From: Sphaerolaimus hirsutus
Taxonomy: Eukaryota > Nematoda > Chromadorea > Monhysterida > Sphaerolaimidae
Length of the DNA stretch: 64,000 nucleotides
Direction of reading: 5' to 3'
NCBI GenBank assembly: GCA_964036195.1
Contig: OZ038450.1
Span: 20,737,208 to 20,801,207, forward strand
Part shown: positions 10,941 to 23,244 of the stretch, one piece after another
How the letters are laid out: every line of letters begins with the position of its first letter
Position numbering within the stretch: the first letter of the stretch is position 1
The notes under the pieces: model-generated
The model's database searches: none
Seen by the model: the letters and a program-made list of their open reading frames with translations, nothing else
What the model was told of the DNA's origin: nothing
Translations under genes and position numbers: made by a program

Positions 10941-13268
10941 ATGGGCGGCGCACCGGGCACTTCTGGAGGCGTTGGCCAGACGGACACTGGCTTACCTGCG
11001 CACAGACTTATTGTTGTGGGAGATGGAGGCGTGGGCAAGAGTTGTCTTACTATACAGTTCTTCCAGGTGTGTTGCTGGGTTTTGAGGTGGATTTATCCGG
11101 GTCTCGTTCAGGTGTCTCTGGTATTTTGACCGTTCCCATGGTCGTATGGCATAATCGCGCCTCCGGGGGATAGATGGCTGAAACTCGCGTGTCGGGGGGG
11201 GGGGGGCAGTGCACTATTCCGCATGTAAACCCATCCCGCATGTTGACCCGGAACACACTTATTTATAACTGGCATCTTGAAAATAGGTAATAAAACACAT
11301 GACCTAGTTATTTTGAAGGTGAAAATCTATAAGAAGTATGAAAATTAGGGAATTTTGGTGAAAATTTGGGTGAAATTGCTCAAAAGCGCTCCAGATAGCT
11401 AGATATCTAGGCAATTAGCGGGTGGGGGGGTGTTCAGGGGAATGTAGCCAAACAAATTTGCGCCAGGGATAGATAGATAGCTGGGCGGTTTGTGGTGGTG
11501 TTACCCACCCCCTTTCTTACCCCTGCAGGCATAATGTGTATATAATGGGTCTACATGCGGAATGGGCTTAGATGCGGAATGGGCTCTAGCCGGGGGGGGG
11601 GGTGGGGGGTCAGTAGGTAGGTGATAAATACTGATCAGTGGCACACCGTACAAAAAGTAGGTGATAAATACTGATCAGTGGCACACCGTACAAAAAGTAG
11701 CTCAAAATAAGCAACTGATCGAACTAGTGAATTTGAAGGTGGAATTCTGTAAAAAGGTGTTGAAATCGGTGATTGTGAGCAACACTGGTGAAATTCTCAA
11801 AAATTGCTCTAAATAGCTAATCGCGATTTAGCGGGGTTACCCCCCCCCCCCCTAACCTCCCCCCAAATTGGAGACCCCTTCTTTGTATCAAACATCACCC
11901 CGTGCACACAGAAAACGTTCTGCGAGTGGTACGACCCGACCATCGAGGAGGAGTACTTCCAGCACTGCGAGGTGGACGGGCGCTGGTGCAAGCTGGACGT
12001 GCTCGACACGGCCGGCCAGCACGAGTTCGCCTCCATGCTCGACTACCACATGGGCACCGGCAGGGGATTCTTGCTCGTTTTTTCAGGTATTTTTGGGGGT
12101 GGTTCTGCTTATGGTAATAGAAGGTATACTTTTTTACTTTATTTGAGCCACAAAATAAATATAAGGGCTGCCTCCAATAGAAGGGTCAAAACCTGCTGGA
12201 ATTGTGCCAAAATTTAGAAAAAATAATAAAATGTCATGTTATTTAGTGGGTTTGGTCTATTGGTTTGGTGCCATTTTTAGATCACATGTTGAATGAACTC
12301 TGAATCGTCTATGACGTAACCCTTTGAGAAACCTTAGCTGAACTAAATTGGCTGTAAAAATAGCGACAAAATAGAAAAGCGGCTTCCAGTAAATGGGTGT
12401 CTTCAATAGAAGGCAGGTAAAAGTTGACGTTGAGAATAGATGGGCGCCCTTCTATTAGAAGATCTACGTTATCTTTGCGACGCTGGGTTTTTCCGATCGA
12501 TATTCCATTGTCGCCTTTTCGCCTTACTCAGTGACCGACAGTAAAAGTCTGGAGGCGGCCAAACGTCTATACGAGAAAATACTGCGGCTGAAAGACGTGG
12601 ACAATTACCCGGTGGTGCTGGTGGGCAACAAGATCGATTTGAGCATGCAGAGGGAAGTGGACGAGCGCGAGGCCAATGAATGGGCCAGAAGGATTGGGGT
12701 CGGTGTGACGGTTTTCATAATAGGGTTTTGCGGGTTGTGATGATTTTCGAGTTGACATTTGAGTTAGACATCTCAAATATCAAATTTCGATAATTTTTAG
12801 CATCCAATTGTACTTCGACAATGCTGACTGTCGGTTTTTGCTCTTGCATTTGGATGTGCCAAAGGATTCAACCCGAGACGTCACTATACTGTTGTCGGCC
12901 ATGCATGAGCTACACGATCTAAAACACCGTGTATTGTTGTGGAAATACATGCCACCTCTTGATAAATGAATAAATGTCAAGCTCAAACAACAAATCATAA
13001 CAAATTTCACTCAAAATACAAAACCCTGCCCCATCATCAACAGATCCCGTACCTAGAGACATCCGCCAAGGAGTACATCAACGTGGACGAGGCCTTCTAC
13101 GAACTAGTGCGCCAGGTGCGCAGGCACGACTACTCCGGCGAGGACGGCATCGCCGGCGCCGGCGGCGGGTCGCCCACCGCTGCCGCTGGCGCCGCTGCGA
13201 CTAGCGGCGCCGCCGCGCCCAAAGAGACCGCTAAAAAGAAGTCTAGTAAGAAATGCGCCATTTTGTGA
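10941..13268 (+). CDS. MRAS: Ras-family small GTPase, M-Ras-like
   Basis: Membrane-anchored GTP switch of the Ras/R-Ras/M-Ras branch. Four exons, 10941-11066, 11912-12086, 12532-12698 and 13044-13268, join in phase to 230 residues. Seen: P-loop GDGGVGKS (residues 27-34) followed by CLTIQFFQ as in M-Ras, switch [10 protein letters not shown], switch [10 protein letters not shown], guanine motif NKIDL, ETSAK, then a Gly/Ala-rich linker, a lysine-rich stretch and the CAAX box CAIL. A terminal Leu predicts geranylgeranylation. The [14 protein letters not shown] string and the 16-residue N-terminal extension favour M-Ras over R-Ras or Rap. Switch II has His where most Ras proteins have Glu after the catalytic Gln (QHEF for QEEF). 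The C-terminal linker is longer than in vertebrate M-Ras. Start: first ATG of an open frame that reaches the P-loop. Confidence 0.92.
11160..11880. repeat. Family G and H debris filling M-Ras intron 1
   Basis: GGATAGATAGATAGCTGG words, poly-G tracts, GCATGTAAACCCATTCCGC-like words and a terminal TTGGAGACCCCTTC mark overlapping element remains. Confidence 0.6.
11617..11696 (+). repeat. Exact 40-bp tandem duplication
   Basis: Two identical 40-bp units beginning GTAGGTGATAAATACTGATC, inside M-Ras intron 1. Identity implies a recent event. Confidence 0.9.
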
Positions 13269-13684
13269 GATTGCGCCATTTTGCGTTGGCGTTGGGTGCG
13301 AAGGTCATTTTGCTGCTGTTTTTAACTCGATTGTCTTTGCATTCGTTGATTGCCCAGTTTGTCAGCCGTGGAATGCCATTTTATTGCCGTTTGTGTGGAC
13401 CGTGTAAGTGCCGCCAAATTGACTTGTGCGCCATATCCGATAGACATTTCGATGCCATGGTTTATACTTTTTCATTAGATTTGCACCTAAGTGATGCTGT
13501 CGAGTCACCTAACACTGCAGTATTAAGTTTTTGGCGTTGTACAGTGCTTATTCTCGAAATTGATCGGAGCTACGCGCACTAGTAAACCGCCAAACTTTGG
13601 TCGACTGAAAAGTCATCAAGGGCGTTTTTTGAGTGGAGAGTAATTTCTGGTCTTTAATGAAAACACACACGAGTTTGACAACAT

Positions 13685-13804
13685 GAAGTGCTCGACCATT
13701 TTGGTAAACTGTTTTGACAAAACAGTACGAAACACTGTACAGATGTGTCCGGTGTTTTGTACTGCTTTGTCAAAACTGTTTACCAAAATGGTCGAGCATT
13801 TAAT
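13685..13804. repeat. 120-bp near-perfect hairpin
   Basis: Arms GTGCTCGACCATTTTGGTAAA and the complement, with an inner TTTTGACAAA/TTTGTCAAAA pair. Short loop; could fold as RNA. Confidence 0.75.
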
Positions 13805-14049
13805 GCTGGTGTGTGTGTGTGGGCTCAATATGTAGTGTTTTTCGAGACACTGATTTTTTCTCCTTTTTGCTTTAACACACTCAAAACGGATTATTTAGTT
13901 GACCGATTCAGTTGACAAGTGCGCGTGGCCACGTAACGTGTTAGCCGCAATCAATTCGCCGAATTTATTTATCCATCGACACGAGCTCCAGCGAGCTTCA
14001 GCCATTGTTTATTTTTGCCGTCGTTCATGCCTTTCATCGCATTCAGATC

Positions 14050-14264
14050 TAGGGTGTCAAAAAAATTTTCTACGGAAAACGGAAAGGTAAAAATTTTTCA
14101 CTTTAAGGAAAACGGAAAGCGGAAAGGTAAAAAAAAAATTTCTGCCGGAAAACGGAAAACGACGGAAAGGTAAAAAAAATTTCACTCAGCAGAAAACGGA
14201 AAACGGAAAGGTAAAAATTTTTCCTGGGAAAGGCGGAAACGGAAAACGGAAATTTGACACCCTA
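14050..14264. mobile_element. hAT-like element built of (GGAAAAC)n
   Basis: Ends TAGGGTGTCAAA and TTTGACACCCTA with exact 8-bp duplications TTCAGATC (14042-14049, 14265-14272). Interior amplifies GGAAAAC. Confidence 0.93.
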
Positions 14265-14549
14265 TTCAGATCGGCCCCGGTGTGTTTCACTTCTGCGATA
14301 CATACGCGATGATGTTCAGTTGATTTTTTAGTTTATCTTTCGGCTGCTCTGCATTTAGCACAATGTTCATATTTTTGTAGAGTTTTTCAGCTAGATGTCA
14401 TATTTGATGTGTCTTTACATCTTAGTGTCATTGGTAAATTTCGCATATCTAAATCTATATATTTCTTGCCGATTGCAGTTCGTGCTTGGTGCATGTCTGA
14501 ATGGGGGTCTCCAAAATTTGGACCTCCAGCTAACGGTAATGGGTGCCCG

Positions 14550-14755
14550 CAGACTAGTTTACACGTGTGTCAACTGAGATATGTCAACTCAGATTTCAGC
14601 TTCACGTGCCGCAGGGTGAACTTCTGACGCCCGCCGTAATATTTTTCTTTCAACATGCCGAATGTGTGTTTGGAGATGGCTCTACGGCACGTGAAGTTGA
14701 AATCTGAGTTGACACAGACCAGTTGACACACGTGTTAACTAGTGTGCGGGCTACC
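14550..14755. mobile_element. Family B element
   Basis: Arms with ACTAGTTTACACGTGTGTCA and TCAACTCAGATTTCAGCTTC and complements. Confidence 0.7.
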
Positions 14756-14962
14756 AATACTGTTATTTGAGCTAATATTTAGATCTGTCGGATGTTTTCT
14801 GTAGATGTGGCATACTGCGAGCATTACTTATGTAAATTCCCATGAAAACCCCACACGTGAAACACTTACAGCTGCATTAACGTAAACATGACCAAAGTAG
14901 ACCAATTTGGAAATGTGCCAACACCAAAATCACGCTTTTATGCTATTGTGTATGCATAATTG

Positions 14963-15124
14963 GCCCCACACACGCTAGTTGACATCGACACCAAATGTCA
15001 ACTGGTTCCGTTCCCAATTCAAAGCAAGCGTTTGAACGTCCATCGTCGGATCGTCAGCAAGCTTTGAATCGGGATCGGCACCAGTTGACATTTGGTGTCG
15101 ATGTCAACTAGCGTGTGGGGGCCC
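14963..15124. mobile_element. Family B hairpin, well preserved
   Basis: Long arms starting CCCACACACGCTAGTTGACA with near-perfect complement; flanked by ATTGG on both sides. Confidence 0.8.
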
Positions 15125-15547
15125 ATTGGATCGCAATGTTGTTGTTTTTGTAGTTAGTGTGACACTCGTAATTTGTACAGAATTATCTAAAAATCACGAA
15201 ATTTCATGTTTATTCACTTCCTAAATTATTTTAAAGTCTGAGTAGTAACTTTTTGTTAAAGATGACTGATAAAATAACACACACTAGTTGACTCTGGTTA
15301 ACTGAGTTGATGGTCAACCGAGAAATCTGTTTGAAATCCGTTGAAAATGTATTTTTGATTTTTACAGCTATGTAATGCGAGCAGAAATTTTTTTGTGCCG
15401 CCAATCGCTACACTGAACTTAAAACTGATTTTAAATTTGATGTCCAACTCATTGACCATCAGTGATCTAAATAGCGTGCGTGGCAGAATTGACCTAAGCT
15501 GCAGTTTTGCACGGTCACAATGCTGATGTGCTCACGGAAACTAAACT

Positions 15548-15723
15548 ACCGTATATCCTCGAATAAGACACACCTCGAGTAACCCCCGCCTCGAATAACC
15601 CACTTGAAACACTCCCTTTTGTTGGCCAGGTGAGGAAAAAAATGATTCCCAATTTCGAATAACTCCCCCTCACAACCTTCTGACGAAAACATACCCCCGA
15701 TGGTTTTATTCAAGGATATACGG
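15548..15723. mobile_element. Family A MITE
   Basis: TACCGTATATCCTCGAATAAG to CAAGGATATACGGTA, TA-flanked, interior CCCTCGAATAA repeats. Confidence 0.8.
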
Positions 15724-16733
15724 TATGTGCTTGATTACAAATCATGTGTGTTTATTACGAATAATTATAATGAATTTTTGCCTATTCTATGTTTATATGA
15801 TTCGGTTTTGTTACGGTGCGCTGTTTTTCAGCATTTATAGATAAATGTAAGAGTTTCGGTAGTTTTAATCAGACAATGTAAGCCATAAGGACAATTTACA
15901 TAAGCTATTTCTTTTAAATTCGTTTAAAAAGTTTGCTGTAAATATTTGTGTTGTTTGCCATAAGGTTCTTTGACCCAAATTAGCCTGGTAGTCTGAATAG
16001 GAAAATTAACTGTACTTTCTGATGGATAGTGCCATTCTAGCGGCACCTGTGAAGCTCTATGTATTGTGAATGTCGCCAGGCTATTATTGAGTTTCAAATT
16101 TATTTCCAAATTTACTGTCCCATTTTGCATTAGAATATTTCTAAAAATCAAATGCATGGAATTCTGGTAGAATGAATATGAGATCACGAAAATAGGAAGT
16201 CAGTGCTTTCTCTAATTGCTTTTGCGTCGCTGCAGCCGCCTGTAATGGTTCAAAGATCCGTTTAGTGATTTAAGTGTGTTTGAATATTTTTTATACCATA
16301 CAATTGTGATGAATAACATGAAGTAATTCTTGCCTTGTCAGTATTCTGCATTTTCTGTGTAGATACGGTTATCGGACTGCGTTCATGACATCTCTGTGCA
16401 TGCTAGAAGTCTGTAGATTCTTTTCTTCATCGGGTTTGACGTTGCAAGATTTCTGCTATTTTGATGTCTCTTCGATTTGAAGATTGTGAACTTTTCTATA
16501 TCTACCTTCCTGTCCAATGAATTCTGATAAATTATTTTTCTGGCCTATTTCAATCGGTGAACTGCGCTGTCATTTGTCCTGCATGCTGCAAACCACATAG
16601 TACCGTATTGTGCCTGCGTACACCAGTTGACAATTGACATTTGAACAAACTGATAATTTTGTTTTGGACGTATTTGAGTACCGCACTGGATGATTTTTCA
16701 TTTCTGTCGACAGTAGTTCATAAACTCCTTAGC

Positions 16734-16955
16734 GGCCCACACATCAGTTAACACATGCGCGTCAACTGGTCTGTGTCAACTCAGATTTTGGCTTCACGTG
16801 TCGCAGAGCGATCTCCAAATGCACACGCAGCGATGTTGAAAAATAAATATTGCGGCTTGTGCATTGCTCTGTGCTCGTGTGCACCGCGAAACGTGAAGCC
16901 GGCATCTGAGTAGACACAGACCAGTTGACACACATGTCTCAACTAGTCTGCCTGC
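16734..16955. mobile_element. Family B element
   Basis: CCCACACATCAGTTAACAC and GTGTCAACTCAGATTTTGGC arms with complements, just upstream of HIBCH. Confidence 0.7.
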
Positions 16956-17050
16956 CGCCATTCTGGTAAACTCGAGTATGTTCAAAACACATTTATCAGC
17001 CTTCGAATTGTCATTTGATCCCACCCTGAGTCGCGCCCGACCCGTCGCCA

Positions 17051-20000
17051 ATGCCGCAGTTGCGTCCGTTGCCAGTCATGTGGTTGCGCTCGGCTTCGCT
17101 GTGCACGTCGGCCGCCTGCAGCTCGCGGTTGGCTGCAAAGTCGAGACTTGTATGTCTGTCGGGAGCTAGGCAGGTGCGTTGCTTGTGCCTGGGGGTCTGC
17201 GATAGGGGTGCGTGGGGTCTCCAATGGGGGTGGGTTAGCCCCCTAGAATGGTCATCTGTCCTGGAGGCCACTCAGCTATCCATCCAGAGGCAACTTGCAC
17301 TACCCCTAATCCCCCACCCCCAAATCGTTCAGCTATCCATCTATGTGGAGCTAGTTTTGAGCGATTTCTCGACAATTTTCAGTAATTGTTGCTCCATTTA
17401 CCTATCCAATTTTCAGCCTAAAATCGCTATTTTAATCTGCATGGCTATATATTTTTAGCAAAGGACTAGAAATTCCTTCTAAACTCTGCGATGCCCGTTC
17501 CTTCTTCAAAAATTAGCTTCTGAGAATGTCAGTCCTTCCACCGCTAAACCGAAAAGTCAACTCGAAATTTATTTTTATATTATTTATCTACCAAAATTTA
17601 TACCTAAATAATTACATTTTTCTCTGTGATAGCAGTGTGGCGAACGCAGGTGCGCATGTGCTCCACGGCCGACATGGGCGACGAGCTGGAGAACAAGGCC
17701 GAGCGGCCGGTGCAGTTCCGCAAGCTCGACTCGGTGCGCCTGATCGAGTTGTCGCGGCCCAAAGCCCTCAACGCGCTCAACATCGAAATGATTAGGTTGA
17801 TGACCCAGCGGCTACTTGTTAGTCCCGCCTATCTGAACGTTTTGCAGTTCTAATGAGTATTTGGGTTACGTTGCAAATAAAATGAATACAAATTGACAAA
17901 TTAATACCTGTAAAATAAATACCAAATGAAGAAGGGTTGTCAAAAAATACCTGTCTGGGAATCTACAAAAAACAAAATCGAAAATAAATGAAAAACGGCG
18001 AACGTTAAATTTACCTATACTTTCTAAAATTACTCATTTTGCACTAATCTTTTAATATAACCTTGAAGATCAGTTAAAGTACTAAAAAACCTAAAGTATT
18101 CACTAGGTTTTGATGTGAAATTTCTGTTTGAGTTGATAAAATCGACGAAATTCGCAATATATTTATAAGCACCATTAGAGCTACAAACATGAGCGTTATG
18201 CGTAATACTCAGTAATTGTTGTAATTAATTCACAAGTTGACAAATTGCAATTTTTGCACGCGCATCAAATCAAAATCCTGTCAAACGCCACTTCAAATTC
18301 AAGCCAAATTCAAGTTGATTTTGTAGTTGTAAATACAAATTCAAACGCCACACGTGACCAAGTAAACGCGCGCAGAGATACGAGGGCGACGGGGACGTGA
18401 GGCTGGTGATCACCCAGGGCGCCGGCGGCAAGGCCTTCTGCGCTGGCGGCGATGTGCGCGCCATAGTCGAGTCGGCCAAGGCCGGAACCAGCTTTTGCAG
18501 GTGACCATTTTGTGTCAACTATGGCCCTACACACACTTGTTGACAACGACACCGAATGTCAAATTTCGCACCCCCAACCCCCCCTTCCCTATAAAAAAGT
18601 AAATTATCGTTCCCTCTATAAACGCTCATTCTCAGGGACTTTTTCCGCGAGGAGTACGTCCTGGACCACCTGATCGGCACCTACACGCTGCCCTACGTGT
18701 CAATCCTGAACGGGATCACCATGGGCGGCGGCGTGGGCATCTCCGCGCACGGCATGTTCAGGGTCGCGACCCCGGCCACCTTGTTCGCCATGCCCGAGAC
18801 CGCGATCGGTCTGTTTCCTGACGTGGGCGGGTCCTATTTCCTGCCCAGACTAGCTGGACACTTGGGCACCTTTTTGGCGCTCACTGGACACCGTTTGAAG
18901 GGCCTCGATGTGAAGCACGTGGGCGTGGCCACGCATTTTTGCAGAGATGAATTGGTTGGTCGTTTTTCAACTGTCTGCTTTTGTTGCCTCACCCGGAATA
19001 AAAATTACGCCCGCAGGTCGGCGAGCTGGAGCACCACCTGTGCACCATGGTGCCGGATCAAATCACCAACGAGTCGGTGCGGCACGTGTTGGACGAGTTC
19101 CAGACGAAATCGGTTAGCTCGTCAAGTACGGTCACTCAGTCAGAATCAGGGGTTTCCTAGGGGGGAGGGCTGCCCCCCCCCAAATCCGCCAGCTATCTGT
19201 ATATCCCGGGGCCGCTCAGCTATCTATCTATCCCGAGGCAAAAATTTTGGCTACTACCCCCTGAGCCCCCCCCCTCCAAATCACTCAGCTACCTACCTAT
19301 AGCGATTTTTGTGAAATTTTGCTCCAATTTTCGTTCAAAATCGTTAATTTTCATACCATTTTATAGCTTTTCACCTTCAAAATTGCAGCTTTCGCTTTAC
19401 ACATGTTTATATACCTACCTATTTGTAGCCATTTTAGCCTAATTTGGCTACTTTTTACCTGTTTTTAGCGATTTTCTCCCCTTTCTGCATTCTATGCATT
19501 GAAAAAGCCCATACATTTTGCCCCCGCGAGCCCCCAGCCAACCCCCCAGCCCCCCCAGAAAATTTTTCAGCTACCTATCCCTCCGGAGGAGCGATTTGCT
19601 AGCTATCCAGCCCCCGCGAGGGCCAAAATCTCGGAGACCCCTAGTCAGAACAGGGGGCACTCCCGGACTCTGTAAAATGTCAAATGTCGTGGAATGTGTC
19701 GAAAGTCATGTAAAATGCCCTGTAAAGTGGAAAACCGTTCGCAATTTTCCAGGCAATTTTACATGACTATTGAGACTTTGCATGACATTTTACAGGGCAT
19801 TTCACAGCGCCTGAGAGGGGCACCAGGACGTCGATTTTTTTAATATGTGCACCATGCAGCTCACACATGCCACCGACCAGCTGAACGTGGTATCTGATGA
19901 AAAAGAGTTCTCGCTGGCGCCACACCTCGAGACAATTGACAAGTGCTTTGCTGGGGAGACGGTCGAGGAAATTGTGCATCTGTTGAAGGCGGATGGCAGC

Positions 20001-21329
20001 AAGTTTGCCCTCCATTGCGTCGACACAATGGCAAATATGGTTATTATTCCTTCTCGTTGTTATTTGTACTCAAACATGTTTCATTTCAATATTTTGTTGT
20101 TCGCAGTCGCCGACATCCATGAAAGTGACGCTCAAGCAGCTGCAGAAGGGCGCCGACATGTCGTTCGAGGATGTCTTCCCCATGGAGTACCGCTTGTCGC
20201 AGAGATGCGTCGAGGCTAAGAAAGACTTCTGGGAGGGCGTCAGAGCAGGTCACTCTTTTATTAATTCATATTCACCCGGTGCATCTTTTTTGAATATCGG
20301 CGTTGTTCGCCGAGTATTTTGCAACCGAAAAGTTTCTTTTACTTTTGCACCAAGAAAGGTATTTTTGTCCGAGTCGATCAGATACTGATAATGGAATTTT
20401 GATAATTTTTGAATAAGGCAGAACATTTTTAACAGGTTCTAATTTTTTCAAAAAGCGAGCGAATTAAGCCCACAAAAGCCAACAAAGCCCACAAAAGCCA
20501 ACAAAGCCCACAAAAGCTTCATGATATGGCTACATCATTAGAATTAGATTCAGGTGACCAGAATCATGAAAGTCGGCTTACCCTGCACATATTCCAGGTG
20601 GCAATGGTAAATAGGTATACTTCACAAAAAATATTCCCGATTTCCAACCTCGACATTATTAAAAAACAAACTTTTAAATACACTTCATTTCAGGGACGTA
20701 TCCAGGATTTTTGAGCGGGGGGGGGGCTGCTTGTTTACGGGGGCCGGCGAACGGGGGGGGCTCAGCCCCCCCCCCTAAAATTTTTTCCTATATAGGGGCG
20801 GAAAGGTGTTTTGGCGCTGGCGCCATACAAAGGCGCCACGCCATGGCGCTATTGGCGTTGGTGCCAGCGCCAGGAACCGCTTTATATGTATGTAAATATG
20901 CATACATATACAACGAAAGTCGCAAATATGTGTGCATTTCCAAGTATATTGGTTTACAGGGACCGATCCGCTGAAAATACCATGCATGGGGAAGAAATTG
21001 CGCGCTTGCGCGCAAAATTTTTAAGAAACATCGAAAAATATTAGGAAAAGTTTCATTTTCCGGGACTTTTTAGGTCTCACCCCGGGAAGGGGGGGGCTGC
21101 AGCCCCCCCCGCCCCCCCCCCCTGGATACGTCCTTGCTTCATTTTAATAATTGAAAATAGTGTACTAAAATTTTCAGTTCTCGTGGACAAGTGTCGCAGT
21201 CCTGTATGGGACCCTCCCACCCTGGAAGCCGTTTCGAACGATTTTGTCGACTGGTTTTTCTCGCCCTTTGAGGATGAGAGTAGAGAGCTGAAACTGAAAC
21301 GCAGCCATGCGCAAGTGTCGCATCTTTAA
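17051..21329 (+). CDS. HIBCH: 3-hydroxyisobutyryl-CoA hydrolase, mitochondrial
   Basis: Valine-catabolism enzyme of the crotonase fold that hydrolyses 3-hydroxyisobutyryl-CoA in mitochondria. Exons: 17051-17173, 17650-17817, 18376-18500, 18636-18954, 19017-19112, 19881-20039, 20107-20248, 21178-21329; about 427 residues. Exon 1 gives an Arg/Ser/Ala/Leu-rich N-terminus without acids, typical of a mitochondrial presequence. Exons 3-4 carry [46 protein letters not shown] and the diagnostic [14 protein letters not shown]. Later blocks [12 protein letters not shown] and EYRLSQRC are also family-typical. The exon 5/6 intron holds two nested transposons; an alternative model extends exon 5 to 19154 and starts exon 6 at 19827, also in frame, adding about 32 residues absent from human HIBCH. 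The protein ends Ser-His-Leu, which resembles a weak peroxisomal signal; this is inference only. Confidence 0.94.
17174..17649 (+). other. HIBCH intron 1 bounded by a 9-bp direct repeat
   Basis: GCAGGTGCG occurs exactly at both splice junctions (17170-17178 and 17646-17654), so donor and acceptor are the same duplicated word. The interior holds family G-like CTATCCATC words and GGGGTCTCC. Confidence 0.6.
19146..19642. mobile_element. Family G element in HIBCH intron 5
   Basis: Ends TCAGGGGTTTCC and GGAGACCCCT with exact duplications AGTCAGAA (19138-19145, 19643-19650). Interior CAGCTATCTATC words and poly-C. Confidence 0.88.
19654..19823. mobile_element. Family C hairpin abutting the G element
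   Basis: CAG-flanked on both sides; starts one base after the G target duplication. Orientation is opposite to that of the family C introns. Confidence 0.85.
20467..20516 (+). repeat. 19-bp tandem repeat, about 2.5 copies
   Basis: CCCACAAAAGCCAACAAAG repeated in HIBCH intron 7. Confidence 0.85.
20691..21136. mobile_element. Family J element with nested family F core
   Basis: CAGGGACGTATCCAGG to CCTGGATACGTCCTTG, exact 8-bp duplications CTTCATTT (20683-20690, 21137-21144). About 20800-20880 is GGCGCCATGGCGC material of family F. Confidence 0.9.
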
Positions 21330-23244
21330 ACACAACATGCGATCGCATTAGGATCACGATCGCATATTTTTACCAGGGTATTTGTGTGATATAAATACGC
21401 ATGAATATGGTGATGGTCTAGGCTTCATATGGCTGTGGACTGGCGTTCTTGGGTTAACCGTTGGCGCTGGGCGCAATATTTCACTGTTGGACAGCGGCCA
21501 ATTAAAAACCACAACTTTTTAGATGTGGTTTATTAGGGAAGAAGTAATTTTTGGCCTCCGCCAGCACTAGTAGACGGAAATAGAAACATATATAAATACA
21601 TGAAACAGATATGCATTATACAGTTCACAACTGTTCGGTAATTCGCTTAATGTCCGTAACTTTGTTTTTTCGTAGTGAGCAGGTGATTCCTTAACTTCCT
21701 TGGTTTATTCCAGATTAAAATAGCAGGGTTGTTATATCGTTAAAATATTTGAATTTCGTAAAAACTGCGGGTTTGCCTTGTTGCGATAAAATAGATTTTT
21801 ATGTTCACAGATATTAGTAAACTATTTTCAATCTATAAAATGTGCTATTAATATGTAGATGAATACTACCATTAGTTTACTTGAAAGCTAGTATATTTTT
21901 ACGCTCCTTGGCATGTAAACCCGCTTGGCATGTTGACTCGTTGCGGGAGTCTCATGGGGGAGTGCTGCTCAACTATCTATCTACCCCGAGGCTACTATGC
22001 CCTTAGCCCTCCACAAATTGCTCAACTATCTAGGTATCTATGTGGAGCAAACTGTGAGCAATTTTAGCCCCATTTTTTACTCAAGATCACTAAATTTTGC
22101 TCCATTTTGTCAATTTTGCCACCAGCGGGCCCCCAGAATAATTTTCAGCTGTTTATCTCGCTGGAGGAGGAATTTGCTGTCTATCAAGCCCCCGCGAGGG
22201 TCAAAACCTTGGGAACCCATGATCCATTGTCTACATGCCAAACGGGTTGAGGTACATGCCGACAGGCACAGGGTCCTTGGCGTTACCCAGTCGCGTTTCA
22301 CTGGCTTTCCTTTCATATTCAATCTCACTGCCCATCTTTTTGACTGGGGCTGGAACTCGACTCAACTCGTAACATGAACACAACAACGCGGGTCGAAAAA
22401 AGATTTGGCTCGACTCAATTCTCAAACTCATTGGCAGTTGGCACCCCGCCATGGTGCGATCGATCAGCTTGTATCTGGGGCCTATCCCTTACCGAAAAAT
22501 TCAAAGGACATAAACTTTCCTTTTTCTTTTTACTGGGCGTTTTAGAATTTTGATGGAATGGCGCTGGCGCCCTTTATTCTTCAAAAGCTGCAAGAAATCA
22601 GACCTTTTGCTTATAAATTTCAGTGAATTATTGTATTATGATGAGCTAGATAATCAGAATGAACTGCATAGATTCGAACTTCTGTTAAACAAGGCATTGT
22701 TAAAAACCTAGGGAAACTATGTGGTCAACAAGACATCGCGCAAAAAGTGATGCGTTTGATTCGACTCAGCTTTTTCTTTGCCCCACGACTTCATTTTTAT
22801 GCCCACACAGTAGTTTCAACAAAAATTTCGAAACCACAACTCAGCTTTGCACGCATTTGATTTTTTTAGAACGATTCATTTTTAATCTCCGTTAACTGTA
22901 GTTGATGGACACCTCATTCTAGAAAACTCAAAGCTGATTATGAGTTAATGAAATTTGGTTGAAAACTAGTGCGTGCGTGCGTGTCTGGACTGGTGCCAGT
23001 CGCAGACCATGTAAAATGTCATGTGTCATGTAAAAGACCCTGTAAAATGTCAGGTGTCACGTAAAAGACCCTGTAAAGTGTCAAATGTTATGTCAAATAC
23101 ATTTTTTAGGGTCTTTTAAACTTTACAGGGTCTGTAACTGCTCCCCGGGCACAATGTCATCTCGCCAACTTGATTGAAAAGTTATTTCACGAGCCCCGAT
23201 CAAAATCGTTTTCAAAAATTCACTTTGACAGTGCCTCGTGCAAC
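21330..23244. other. Intergenic region HIBCH to 23-kb gene
   Basis: Contains a family G remnant (about 21945-22230), a family K element (about 22803-22985) and a family C element (about 22990-23145). No further exon supported. Confidence 0.6.

Larger units (their letters stand above)
13269..17050. other. Intergenic repeat-rich spacer (M-Ras to HIBCH)
   Basis: No convincing exon. It holds the hairpins and MITEs listed separately, plus unassigned AT-rich sequence at 15730-16730. The M-Ras 3' end and HIBCH promoter must lie here. Confidence 0.6.

Noticed and set aside
11617-11696. CRISPR-like or satellite array
   Set aside because: Only two adjacent copies without spacers; a simple tandem duplication.
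13685-13804. microRNA precursor
   Set aside because: Arms are too long and perfect; a MITE or palindromic duplication is likelier without small-RNA data.
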